Below are positions 1 to 10,279 of a stretch of DNA of 64,000 nucleotides, in pieces. A program made the position numbers and the translations under genes. Origin of the DNA: Varroa destructor (lineage: Eukaryota; Arthropoda; Arachnida; Mesostigmata; Varroidae); NCBI RefSeq assembly GCF_002443255.2, contig NW_019211454.1, forward strand, positions 19,249,037 to 19,313,036. The letters run 5' to 3'. Positions within the stretch are counted from its first letter, which is position 1. Every line of letters begins with the position of its first letter. The notes under the pieces are model-generated. The model did not search any database. It was not told where the DNA came from and saw only the letters and a program-made list of their open reading frames with translations.

Positions 1-18
1 TAGGGAAGTTACCGTATC

Positions 19-40
19 AAAAAAAAAAAAAAAAAAAAAA
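19..40. repeat. A22 homopolymer
   Basis: An uninterrupted run of 22 A. It could be the tail of a retroposed element whose body lies outside the window or has decayed, or simple slippage. I see no target-site duplication or element body beside it. Confidence 0.9.
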
Positions 41-1591
41 CATTTGTCACGATCGTTACGCCAAACATTGTTACAGGACTTGTTGGACATGTGCTGTTTT
101 ATCTAATTTTTATCACTGTCTTTAATCTTACGTGTGATACTTACGTGTACTAAATAGGTTTAGAAATTTCATATGATATGAGAGCGATGCGTGTGACCCA
201 AGCACAACAGATGTGAAATGGGCTTTCAAAGTTGGCCCGGGCTGGTCCCCAAAAGAAGAATTGTTTCATGTTTGCTGCTTGTTCGGAAGTGCAAAAAAGG
301 GAATATGCAAATGTGTGTACTTCGCTGCCAGTCGTTCCTGAGTTTTAGGTTAACCAGCTGCTATTGATAGCACAACGGTGTTCATGGAAAGGGACGAGGC
401 ACAGCGAGTGACAACAACAATAATAAAAGAAAAATGTTTGTACACGTTTAGACATAACAATACTAACTCGGAGTCTTCATTAGAAGGTGGCATCGATCAT
501 GAAAACATATTTCCTTTGGCCTATACCGGCAATATGATTTTGCGTCTAACAAAGGAAGTGACATAACCTTCAAAGGGATCGCATTTTAACAAACAATAAA
601 AGCTTTGCTAGCTCCAACATGTCCCGTAGTCCGGAAGTTTTTAGATGGTCGAGCAAGACATATACGACAACAAGTATTTGTCGAGCAAATTTTAATACGA
701 GAATTTAGCAATTATGTGAAATTCAACCAAAGGAACATGCAGTGAAACGATGAAAGCATCACCTTATTCATGAACTGGAAATAAAATCTACTGTCCTAAA
801 TGAAGCAAGCTTATATTCGAACTCTCAGAGTTTCGAAAACTGGGTTTGATATTGTTGATCCGAAAGATAATACCAACAGCCTTAAAAAATTAGGAAAGAT
901 ATCTAATCCTCGAAGGCTGTGTCCTGAAACAGATAGAAGGAGCCTTCTTTATCTTATGACGGCTTCATAAACCGACACCTTTGATAACATCAAATCATGC
1001 CAAAAATATCGAGGTAACCACATGATTAATCTGTTAACCTTTCCTAAATCTGTATGCATTACGAACATGACATTCCATTTAGCCAATAGTAGAACTTTTT
1101 CTGTTATAGTAATTAACAATTGTAAATATTTGTCATAGTATTCGCGTATTGGGCCCTAAAATCGAAGCTGTTTTTCTGGGCTTTGTTAGTCCATTTAGCG
1201 TTAGGCCATTAGATTTCTCCAACCGAAAATGTACGCAAGAACCTCGATCTACTTAGCGACTCCGTGACAGCGAGCGCAAAAGTCAGATTTAGCCATTGTC
1301 AAGCATCGTCGAAACAGATTCAGCAAACAGATAGGCCGCGCATTATAATAGGGCGGAACACCGACAGCTAGGCAAATTCTAATGAGCGGTGCAAAGTGAC
1401 GATAAATGCGAGAGAATTAGAAATCTATGATCGACCTGCCAGATCAGGTACGCCTCTGCTTCAATACATCCTAGGTATACATACAGCCTGCTTCCTTAGC
1501 GTAGTACACAAGTAGACCGAACACTTTCAATTGCAGCTTAGACGGATGATGAACCGTAAACAGTTTTATACGGGTTTGCAATGTATACAGT
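41..1591. other. AT-rich non-coding stretch
   Basis: AT-rich unique sequence with stops in all frames. No frame here has coding character and no element is recognised. The only weak signal is an isolated GTTCGAAT-like core around 810-830 and again near 1635, too little to call a tRNA-derived copy. Confidence 0.5.
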
Positions 1592-1624
1592 CGTACAGAC
1601 GGAAACTTCCGTACAGACGGAAGT
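1592..1624. repeat. Two-copy 18-nt direct repeat forming a hairpin
   Basis: The 13-mer CGTACAGACGGAA occurs at 1592-1604 and again at 1610-1622, a period of 18 nt. The junction also reads as an inverted repeat, ACTTCCGT, four-base loop, ACGGAAGT (1605-1624). This looks like a small local duplication; no function is implied. Confidence 0.75.
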
Positions 1625-1627
1625 GGA

Positions 1628-2510
1628 ACATGCTTGATTCGAACGGACTCGTATGTTTCTAGGATTAATTCTCTCAGATGTGGCACGTCTGAAGGCCATT
1701 GTACATTACCAAGGATATCATGTTGGATATATGCGAATAGTAGGCGTACGTCGTCGTTAAAAATCTGTGAGGTGGCAATCGTTTCATATACGACGCGGAA
1801 CATTATGGACATATTATGATTAAGTTTATTGCACAAAAGAAACACGCATACTACATAAATTGTATGGACAAAGAAAGCTATTTAAACAGAAAAAAACGTC
1901 CCAATGGATTAATCAACACAGACTTTGTTGAGATATAGGTGAGGAATTAGAGCGATCTCTAAGAGTTAATTCAGATGCGGGCGGTGCTAACTTCGAATAA
2001 CTCTGTAGATTGTTACAAACTTTATCAGTTGCCTCCGATGATGAACGGTTTCGAGAAGTAGTTTGCAGTACCGTCTAGTGGTCGCGGGCAAAAAATTGAT
2101 AAATTGTAGACAAAAAGAAGTTCTCATCGATATTGGCTAACTGTTAGTCAGGTTACAGTGACGCCGATGCTTAGTATGGTACGATCATACAGATTGAAGT
2201 TCAACTAAGATAACATGAGTCTTTAGTTATCTGAACCTAGAACGATTATAGTACCTTTAGAGATGGCAAGGATCCCCTAGCAGGTTCTCTCCGCACTAGC
2301 GTAATGGGTAACGTTTGCGTGCTAATCCTAAAGACACGTAAAGTAGCCAAAATTTAAATCTAGCCGTAGATACGTTTCGTTTTGTACTAAAGGAGCCAGC
2401 CATGTAAGAAGTAATGTTTGACGGGTCAAGTAGTACACGTTTAAACGACGAGTTGATTCTGGCGTTGCAATATGAAAACATATAAAAATCGCAAGGCTAC
2501 TCGTGTACAT
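1628..2510. other. Unassigned stretch, no supported gene
   Basis: The minus strand has an ATG-initiated frame of about 113 codons (1471-1812). That length is expected by chance many times in 64 kb, and it shows no recognised motif. Nothing else is seen. Confidence 0.4.
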
Positions 2511-2551
2511 TACGAACGCAACCTGGGGTAGAAACCCAGGTTGCGTTCGTA
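2511..2551. repeat. Perfect 17-bp inverted repeat (hairpin, 7-nt loop)
   Basis: The arms at 2511-2527 and 2535-2551 are perfectly complementary over 17 bp and enclose a 7-nt loop. A 17-bp perfect hairpin is not expected by chance in a window this size. It lies just upstream of a second, 6-bp hairpin whose loop is a TATA box. It could be a protein-binding palindrome, a recent foldback insertion or a transcribed stem; the stem is short for an animal pre-miRNA. The structure is seen directly; its role is unknown. Confidence 0.85.
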
Positions 2552-2560
2552 TGCTATATG

Positions 2561-2580
2561 CGTAGGCTATAAAACCTACG
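2561..2580 (+). promoter_or_regulatory. TATA box in the loop of a small hairpin
   Basis: TATAAAA at 2568-2574 lies exactly in the 8-nt loop of a 6-bp inverted repeat (CGTAGG / CCTACG). A start site about 30 nt downstream, near 2598, would leave a leader of about 29 nt before the ATG at 2627. The TATA match is good but I see no clear initiator at the expected position, so promoter activity is inference. Confidence 0.35.
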
Positions 2581-2626
2581 GCAAAGAAGCTCTTTCTGTA
2601 TGATCTCGTCGTCACAGTGATAGATC

Positions 2627-2764
2627 ATGGAAAGATTAGTCCACTGTGCCATACCTCAAGGACAATTTCGTGATCCCAAAACGTACGCTAACGTAATCGA
2701 CCAGATGGAAGCCCTATGGAAGATCGTTTACGAGTTTAATAATTTCGAGGATACAGCCGAGTGA
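2627..2764 (+). CDS. Possible 45-aa protein downstream of hairpin and TATA box
   Basis: A short frame from ATG 2627 to TGA 2762-2764. The start has A at -3 and G at +4, a strong animal Kozak context, with in-frame stops just upstream that fix this ATG as the start. The product begins MERLVHCAIPQGQF and ends YEFNNFEDTAE: soluble, mixed charge, no membrane segment, and not a family I recognise. Context is the reason to list it: a TATA box lies 59 nt upstream and a perfect 17-bp inverted repeat just beyond that. No AATAAA is close downstream (the nearest seen is around 3193). A frame this short may be chance, or a single exon of a larger gene. Confidence 0.25.
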   Translation: MERLVHCAIPQGQFRDPKTYANVIDQMEALWKIVYEFNNFEDTAE

Positions 2765-3749
2765 ACGCTTGTACGAAAGCTCACAGTCTTGCTATCAAGG
2801 CAAACAATCACCTTTCTCTTGCCAGTTCGCTGCAATTATAAATCTTTACTGGAATGGATTTGACCGTCAATACTGCACAATGATTTCCTTCCAGTATGTA
2901 TTAGCTCTTTTCTACGTTTTGGATAACCATTGTCAGCTTGTCAACAAACAAATTTACGAACGACAATGAAACTGGCGAGAAGCTGTGGAATCGTAGCCGT
3001 AAGACAACTACTTACTAAAGCGTTATTTCTTGTCCGGAGGCACTTTTTGATTGTCCACTTCTCGTACGGGTCCTCTTTATGAACAAATGTGCGTTTTCAC
3101 CAGACCACCTCTACGAAAATCGTATCTGGAAGTCTAAGTTCACTAGATGCTTTATTAGTTTTTTTTTTTTTTAATTAATGACAATTAGCAAAATAAAAAC
3201 ACCCGTGTAAAGAGATAGGATAATACGAAACAGTAAATAGTGTAATCAAATGAGCTTTAATTGTATATTTATTTTTTTTTTTTACTAATATATATCTGAA
3301 TGTAGGTACTTGTTTGGATGTTAGTAATACAACGTACACTGCTATAATTATACTCAGCAGTTGTTAGATAATACCGAAACTAATGTCACTAGCGGACGCT
3401 TCTGTGTACGAATTATTTTCAAAATTAAATAAGTAAATTCTATTAAAATTCTACTAGCATTTTCCAGCCAATGCCTTCCAAAAGTCCGAGAAAAGCTTAA
3501 AGTAAATAGAGGACGAGTTTTGTAAGTTGGCCAATAACCGCATGATGTATAAAGTGTCGAGCAATTTCCAGCGCCCCTTTCAGACATCGTGATTGTTAGC
3601 GAATCTGCAAAACGAATTGTTAAGCTAAACAGGGCCGGAAAAAAATGTTTGAGTTTTACGTTCGGTACTTAAACTAGCTTCCATCAGAAAAATGAAGTAT
3701 GTCTTCGCCCGGAGTCAAATTTGGGCATCACATGTCTTTAAATCTACCA
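2765..3749. other. AT-rich non-coding stretch with poly-T runs
   Basis: Runs of T occur near 3160-3172 and 3271-3282. The short open frames here have no recognised motif, and no element or gene is supported. Confidence 0.5.
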
Positions 3750-3767
3750 GACACACACACACACACA

Positions 3768-3834
<67 letters not shown>
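3750..3834. repeat. Compound (AC)n-(AT)n microsatellite
   Basis: An AC tract at 3750-3776, interrupted once by GC, passes directly into an AT tract at 3777-3834 (29 dinucleotide units). This is a typical compound eukaryotic microsatellite. The Tyr/Ile-repeat peptides read across it are artefacts. Confidence 0.97.
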
Positions 3835-3838
<4 letters not shown>

Positions 3839-4027
3839 TTCCCTACTGCACTTAAGGAACAAAAGAAGGATAACTAAAACATATGCCTCATACAGGAAAA
3901 CGCGCCCGTGGTCCGTGAAAGATCAAGAAGTTTCGCGTTTGTCGCTCTTATCATTAGCTCGGAAGGTAAAAACAAAATAAGGCTTTGAACTCTATTCACT
4001 TGCAGAAATTATGCTATATCTATGTGC

Positions 4028-4135
4028 TGTTGGCGAGACTCGAACCCACAAGTTCTGTCTTTTTTTTGCCACAGGCCTCCTCGTTCATGCCACTTCGCCG
4101 AAGCGAAGTTAACAGAAATACTTTCTGGTCACTGG
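4028..4135 (-). repeat. tRNA-derived SINE-like remnant (B box)
   Basis: On the minus strand, positions 4047-4035 read GGGTTCGAGTCTC, a close match to the RNA polymerase III B box. Upstream on that strand is a weak A-box-like stretch, with a run of A between them. The region also holds a small perfect hairpin, ACTTCGC / GCGAAGT. There is no intact cloverleaf, so it is a retroposed or decayed copy rather than a working tRNA gene. It does not share the tail of the main SINE family in this window. Confidence 0.4.
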
Positions 4136-4332
4136 GCCGAAGGATACAAAGTTATATTAACATCATCCTTATTGGCACTACTGTTACCTGAAAACGATAA
4201 AAAAAAAAAAACATTGCATAATCCCCACGGAAAATACTAATTATGGCCAAAATCATTCGTCACACTTTGAAGGCCCTAAAGCATGGTTAAATATTCATTT
4301 CCTGGCTAATGGACTGCTAACTAAAAAAAGCA

Positions 4333-4362
4333 AGTTCTTCTATGCTGGAGAATAGAAGAACT
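4333..4362. repeat. Perfect 11-bp inverted repeat
   Basis: AGTTCTTCTAT at 4333-4343 and its exact complement at 4352-4362 enclose an 8-nt loop. It is a stable-looking hairpin in AT-rich non-coding DNA. Function unknown. Confidence 0.8.
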
Positions 4363-4562
4363 AACATCACTTTTTCGCATAAAAGAGATAATCTCTGTTT
4401 GTTGGATTTTTTTTTCTCGTAAAGAGAAACAAAATTAATTGACTACATTTGCTTGGCTTCAACAAGCAATTGCAATTAAGCTGGTTAGAAGTCCATAAAG
4501 AGAAATAGAAAGACGCCATTATTTTAAATGCTGTTATTTAACAGCTTACTTTTTTTGAAGAT

Positions 4563-4636
4563 ACGCTACACTGGTAGAGTTAATTTAGACCAAAGAGGTT
4601 TTCAAAGTTAAGCCAGAGGTTTCTAGTTCGAGTCCT
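4563..4636 (+). repeat. tRNA-like remnant with A and B boxes
   Basis: Positions 4563-4580 contain ACTGGTAGAGT, resembling the A box of a tRNA. Positions 4624-4635 read TAGTTCGAGTCC, resembling the B box. Their spacing of about 50 nt is close to that of a tRNA gene. Stems do not pair well, so this is best seen as a tRNA pseudogene or a SINE head. Confidence 0.4.
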
Positions 4637-4639
4637 GAT

Positions 4640-6879
4640 TATGCTCCGCCTATTGTTCAGCTCGACTGTTTAGAGTATATAACACTCATAAAAATTACGC
4701 AAAAAAATGTTATTTATCTGTATTTTCAGTACTGGTCAAACAGACAGAGCTTACGATTTCTACCATACGTGTCCGCAGAAAAACACTGCAAAGACACTGT
4801 ACGATCAAGCGCATCATGTTAGGCACTCGTGAGAGAAAGGAATAGGACTAACAAAAGAAGTACATAAGATATCTGTATGTACCTTTATCACATCTCGCTG
4901 CCTCTGCTTATTCTTGTCTGTCTCAGACGAGCGTGTCCGTCGGCACTCACCTGGCCGTGCGTCGATAATAGTACTACAGACTTTACCGAAAGAGACGTCA
5001 GGTCTAATCTCGTTACCATAGTAGTGCTTGCCTGGTACGTTCTGTCTATCAAGGGAGCGGAGAGAGAAATTCCGAGCAGTAGATAGGTAGGTTGCTCCAC
5101 TGCCTTGTTCGGTAGTTTTCGAAACGGAAAGCAGAAGTGACTCAACGGCAGCGTTCTTGTCGCGAGGATGCCGCCACTGTCGCCGCATATGGACGAAATG
5201 AGAACCAAGAACACCAACCTCTTCTTCAGAAGCAGGCCGTGAACGACCTTGAAAATGGAAAGCGGGCGATTGAGGGACCGGCCTGGAGTTTGAGGCGGAT
5301 GGAGGCTTGGAGAAACGTGACTTTTTTGGAAAATCTACATTTGATTACTAAGAGTAGTTGTAATAAGGGGGAAGAAAAGAAAGAGGCAAATAAAGGGGGC
5401 GGAGGAAGGGCAAGATGGGAAAATATATCTGTACTATGGAGTCGTCTGTGCCCGGACGCCGATCTACTACGTATCTCTCGTGGAGTCTCTCAAGTCGAGA
5501 CTCAAACAAGAGCCAAGCCTCGAACACCCTTGTGCTCCTCGGACTCTGCATCGACGGTTCGTAAGGGCGCGATTGGACTTCGTTTTCGTTGGTTTCGTTG
5601 GAAAATGTAGTCGCTTGAGCTTTCTCGTTGTTGTTGAACCTCAACCCCGCTCTCTGTTTCCTCACCCTCTCTGCCTCATCGACATGGCCATAGACAGACG
5701 ACTCCTAGCGATTTGGTATGTTGTTCTCGTAAGCGACCCCAGTGAGTAGCAAGATGGGAGCCAAGTGACGACTGGAATCTTTACTGGAGTCCGTTATTCT
5801 TTCTCGCCAAAGCCGCCGCAGAGAGGCGGCCATTACAATGGCTTAGGGATCTCAACATTGGTTCCCCTAAAAACGATTGCGACTGGTTAGATGGGGCTTA
5901 CTATTAACTGGTAGTGTTGTTGAAAACGACGCAGTATAACCACTTACCATTCTGGCGAAGCGAGCTTTATGCAGAAATGATCGAAAAATCTATAAGGGTG
6001 CATCTTCCAAACCTAGGTAATTTAAATACTTAAATTAAGCCCGGCAAATGCCAAGAGATACTTTGATGACGTAGACAAAAAAAAAATCGTCAAGCCAGCA
6101 TTGCTTTCAAGGATGTCGGTTTTTAAAAGAGTTTCTGTTTAAAACTTGTGCTTTCTACAAGAAGCTATTGTTTGTCATGTGTACCAACTAGGACTGTCAA
6201 AGATGATGTCGTTGTCAACCGATAACCGAGTTCTTTTTGCAAGCACTAGTTGATTAATATCACATTATACAGGAATTACATATTACCCAGGAAGGTCCTG
6301 GGGCGAAGCTTGCGCAAAAGCCAATGCAATTTTATCAAGCGTTGTTATATACATAAACATATAAATAGCTTTTTTATGCGCTGTCCTACAAACCTTTGTG
6401 ATCAACCGTGTCATAGATGCTCGCATAGGATTTTTATCAGGATAGCAGGACATTCTCAGGGACGGTAATACGAAATCGGTAAATCATTTGCCAATTTTGG
6501 AACGCGTATAGATTGATTAAAAGCCTTCAATAAATCGATTTATATTGCACTTTTGAGTAATTATCGCTTTCCGAGACACACTGCAGGAACCACACCGTCA
6601 TACAGTGAAAGACTGCCGCAATTTCCATGTAAGTTCAGACAAATAGGAGTAACCGATGTTTTTTTTTTTCCAGAGAGGCTTTGTCCACCCAATAGGAACT
6701 GTCGAAGATGAAAAAAACAAATACAAATAACGAATAATATAGTATTTAATTCAGTGTACACAACTGTCTCTTTTTCAACTATACCATATGCGGCGTATGT
6801 CTGACGCTTTATTTCGAGTCATTTCTTTATTGATTAAAAGCTGTCGAGTAAGCTAATGTTATTTTTCCACGAACTACTG
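4640..6879. other. Gene-free stretch including a GC-richer patch
   Basis: Positions 4800-5850 are richer in GC and CpG and carry several overlapping open frames on both strands of up to 157 codons. None has a known motif, and the longest begins without a clear ATG context. A 6-bp hairpin GCCGCC / GGCGGC lies near 5813-5830. The rest, 5850-6879, is AT-rich and featureless. Confidence 0.4.
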
Positions 6880-6925
6880 TGAAGCCTAAGTGCGGCCAGG
6901 AGTTGTGGGTTCGAATCCCACTGAT
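6880..6925 (+). repeat. tRNA-derived fragment with intact T arm
   Basis: A perfect T-psi-C arm is visible: GTGGG (6905-6909), loop TTCGAAT, CCCAC (6917-6921), containing a canonical B box. An A-box-like stretch lies only about 15 nt upstream, so the anticodon arm is missing. This is an internally deleted tRNA pseudogene or SINE head, not a functional tRNA. Confidence 0.5.
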
Positions 6926-7422
6926 GAGGCGACAATACTGTAAAAGTTGTGTAGATAAAAAGATATTTATTCATTTATTATTAAGTGCAGCAAATAAAGC
7001 ATCGTCTGTTAACCTTGCCCAGTCTTGTGGCCTGTATAGAACGCAGATATGCCGTTCATGAATTTAGCGTTGTGTAAAATATACTTGGTGACATTTATAA
7101 CTTTAACTTAGAAGTGCTATATCTGCGCCAATGACAATATACCATGATCTCACAAGATAGTTTATTCATAAGTGTACAAGATCGTTCCGAAAAGCGCGAG
7201 CTTTTTCTTGCGTGAAACTACCCCATGGACATATTCATAAAAACACTCAAGCCAACGAAACTTTCACACACAACGACGGTATCTTGTCTTGTCTACCTGA
7301 CCCACTGAGCAAACGGACCGACGACTTTAACGAAAACCTTATGGTCAGAAGGTCAAAAAGTCACCCCTAACGTAGCTTGTTGAGCGTACGCTTTGGGGCA
7401 ACTTTCATAACATTCACATCTT

Positions 7423-7437
7423 ACACACACACACACA
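7423..7437. repeat. (AC)n microsatellite
   Basis: About eight AC units, followed by a TTTCAG that could serve as a weak splice acceptor. No exon is recognised downstream. Confidence 0.9.
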
Positions 7438-7954
7438 TTTCAGGAACGGAACTTCAAGCCGAACCCTGTCCCACTGATATGATCCGTCCTGCTGCTGTCT
7501 CCATTTCTATTATGGACATGACGTCGCCTGAACCCAAACTACCAAAACAACGAATGTGCGTGATCCGCCAAACCGCTGCCCATACGGTGGTATATGATGA
7601 GTGCCGTTTCGTTCAATTTATCCATCCGTCTCGTACAAATTCACTTCGCCGACATTCGTAGCGAAAGAAGCATAAGAAACGGGGCAAGAGGTCTTAGAGG
7701 TCTTTATGAAACAAACGATGAGAAGCCATTCCCTGCCGTCTATCTCGTTTAAAGGTGTCCGAAGAGTTTAGCGAGCCCGTGTTATATATTGACACAGGCA
7801 TTGGAGCACCCTTGGGGCTCCAATATTTCGACTGCAATCTTGTTGTAACTGAGATTAGACTACTTCTCTCGTTGAAAGGCTTTGAGGGGAAATTGCCTTT
7901 AGAAAAGGCTATAGTAATAGACATGGGCTTTTACGTGCTTTTTTCTACTACGTT

Positions 7955-8137
7955 TTAACCTTTCTCCCTTCTTTCATCATTTTCCGAAATAAGCGGCCGA
8001 CGTTCCGTTCCATCGTTTTCTTCATTTACCAAGAAACGATTGGAGTGTATGTCTGTGTAAGCGTTCGGTGTAGCTAACTTGGGTTGCATGATCGCCAAGA
8101 AAATAACCAACAGACCATTAATAATGCAAAACTTCAT
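7955..8137 (-). CDS. Possible secreted peptide precursor (signal peptide), 60 aa
   Basis: Read on the minus strand from ATG at 8137-8135 to TAA at 7957-7955. The first ~26 residues look like a signal peptide: MKF, a hydrophobic core around CIINGLLVIFLAIM, then a polar end LATPNA before YTDIH. The remainder is acidic with two Arg-Arg pairs, as in small secreted or prohormone-like precursors, but I do not recognise it. The frame stays open upstream to another ATG at 8359, which would add about 74 residues and bury the signal peptide, so I prefer 8137 despite its weak Kozak context (C at -3). A pyrimidine-rich acceptor (ending TTTTGAAG near 8407) and a donor-like TGC/GTAAGT near 8519 upstream on this strand could define a spliced leader. 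The frame may end at its stop or continue by splicing. Confidence 0.3.
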   Translation of the reverse strand: MKFCIINGLLVIFLAIMQPKLATPNAYTDIHSNRFLVNEENDGTERRPLISENDERREKG

Positions 8138-8504
8138 CAGCAGAAATGTTCCACGCAATGTCACTAGCGCCCGTCTCGCTGAGGAGGCTGAGTTGGAACT
8201 CGACTTGTGGTCCGCAGCCAGCGGACGTCTGCGACAGGCAGGGCCCTTTGACCTTCGGCCTTCATTAAGAACATCAGGAGGAAACCTCTGTTTGGTCAGA
8301 CGGGGAAGGCTATACGAGGTCGATGGGGCAACAAGCCGTGGGATGAAGAGCAATTCCATCAAGGGCAGATCCCGCCTCGAAGAGGTGGGCAGTAAGAGAC
8401 AGAAACTTCAAAAGAATGGAAATAAAAAATAGGAAGCGTAGACCACAGGGATGGCGATTTCATGGGCCGCGTTGCTATGAAGAATCCACGCGATTGTTGA
8501 CGAT

Positions 8505-8531
8505 TATAAAAGCGAACTTACGCACTCAGTT
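8505..8531 (+). promoter_or_regulatory. Possible TATA and initiator pair
   Basis: TATAAAAG begins at 8505, and TCAGTT, an arthropod-type initiator, lies at 8526-8531. Their spacing (TATA at about -23) is shorter than the usual ~30. It is also on the strand opposite the signal-peptide frame at 7955-8137, so no coherent gene model uses it. Confidence 0.2.
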
Positions 8532-8609
8532 CGAGCAGAATTCTGCCAGTTGTTGGCTATGCCTAAGGCTGGCCAAAGCTCTCGCAAGAGAATAAACTCA
8601 AAATCCCTT

Positions 8610-10237
8610 TACAACCTTACCTAGAACAGATAAAATAAAGCAAGAACAATCTGTATTCAACATATGCACGGAAGGTCGTATGTTTTGTACAACCAAATGC
8701 AGAGAGTCATATGTATATATTACTTGACCTTTCAACGCAGCCGTTCACCAAAGTAGTGACTGGTAAAACTAAACGTAATTAGAAATTAAGAAAATTTCCA
8801 TTATTTCCAAATAAATGTGTTTGTCGGTATATAGCGCAGTATGGTTAAGCTAGTCCTATCCAAGTAGCAAAGCAGGTCTTTAACAGTTACATATTTTTAA
8901 GCGGACTGGCTTAACATTGTCCTTGGTGGGCAGGGACAAATGCATTATGACAATTTACTTTGCACTTATATAGCAGTAGACGTATATTTAGTCATATATC
9001 TATCCTACAATATTTAATCTGCATACGATCACATTGGCAAGTTTTTGGTCATAGCGGACATGCGTTTATCCGTAACTTCTAGTACAAGACAAAATCCAGT
9101 TCTTTAGAATAAAATAATAAACTTTCGAAGCCAACAATAGTTCGTAACTTCTAGAATTTGAGTGAAAACCACTTATTATTAATTTTTTCTGCGCTGGACG
9201 AACTCTTGCAAAAATTAAGCTGTCGTTTTACCCGAAATCGCTGATCTACATTATTGCTAGCTTTATGTAACTTCTGAAATATCCGAAGAAGACTTGCATG
9301 CTTTTTTGCATGAAAAGCTTAGATTTAAAAGACTTGAGAAAGCTGCATCAAAGTGGTTTAGTTAACACAGTCGGGTTTTTGTGCAATAATTAACCGCCGC
9401 TCTGGAGAGGAAAAACATTAATTTCTTATTTGACCACCCAGATAAGCTTAATACCTAGTATTCTTAGTTTGTTTTGCACTTCTTTGCCCCGTTTAAACTT
9501 TCGCATTGTTGGGCTTTGCTGTCAGTCCAAAAATTTAATTACACTGCAATATTTTGTAGACAGCGAATCTAAACGTTAAAGTTTATATTTACCAGTATAA
9601 TTTTACGCACGCTTACTACTGAAAAGTTATCTGCGGATTAAAAAAGCAGCACTTTGAGAATAACCCATTAGTACTAGAAGTTCTTGTATGAAGCTACTAT
9701 ATTGCATAGATATGACTGTCAGAAATTACTTCTCCACCGGATCACTATACGCCTGGAACAACAATCTTTTCTTAGTACATATAGTTATATAATAAGCTGT
9801 CTATTATCGGAGAGCTGTCGAAACTTTTATCATTTACCTAGTGCCGTTTTCTATTCCTCAGCAGCTTCTTGTTTCTTCCCTCGCACTCATTCAAGCGAAT
9901 CCTTTACTCAAGACGTGATCTTCGCTTTCTGTGCCTCCCTTTAGTCGCCGCCGCTTCCTTCTGTTGTTTCTGTCGTGCAACTATATTCCGATCTGCCGCC
10001 GAATTCCCCGTCTGTTCTTACGTCGTCAGGAGCGATTCCGGAAACGCTCGACACCATCCATAGCGTTTAGCCGATTCTTGGCTCTTATAACTGTGCACTT
10101 TGCGCGCTGGTTTCTTCGCTCCGCTCTTTCACCGCAACAAAAGGAAAACCTTACTCTTCTAATTCGGTAGTTTTCGCCTACCGCCTCAGCTTCGGCCTCT
10201 TTAGCTACTTTAAATCGCCCACCGCTCTGCCTTTGAG
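8610..10237. other. No supported gene
   Basis: Mostly AT-rich unique sequence. A weak A-box-like stretch (TAGCGCAGTATGG) lies at about 8833-8845 without a good B box. From about 9850 the composition becomes GC- and CpG-rich, leading into the start region at 10.27 kb. Confidence 0.4.
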
Positions 10238-10279
10238 ATGGCTGGTTGCAGCTCCAGTTGCTGCAGCCGCCATGGCTGA
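10238..10279 (+). CDS. Upstream ORF overlapping the 10272 start
   Basis: ATG at 10238 (G at -3, G at +4) opens a 13-codon frame rich in Ser and Cys that ends at TGA 10277-10279, overlapping the ATG at 10272 in another frame. If the region is transcribed, it would compete with the downstream start. Confidence 0.2.
   Translation: MAGCSSSCCSRHG

Noticed and set aside
2511..2551. Helitron 3' hairpin or pre-miRNA
   Set aside because: No CTRR end follows at the proper distance, and the 17-bp stem is too short for a usual animal pre-miRNA.
3692..3980. Frames reading His-Thr and Tyr-Ile repeats
   Set aside because: They are translations of the AC/AT microsatellite.
5137..5610. 157-codon plus-strand frame
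   Set aside because: Starts without ATG and overlaps open frames on the other strand; no motif.
6880..6925. Functional tRNA gene
   Set aside because: The T arm is perfect, but the anticodon arm is missing and no acceptor stem pairs.
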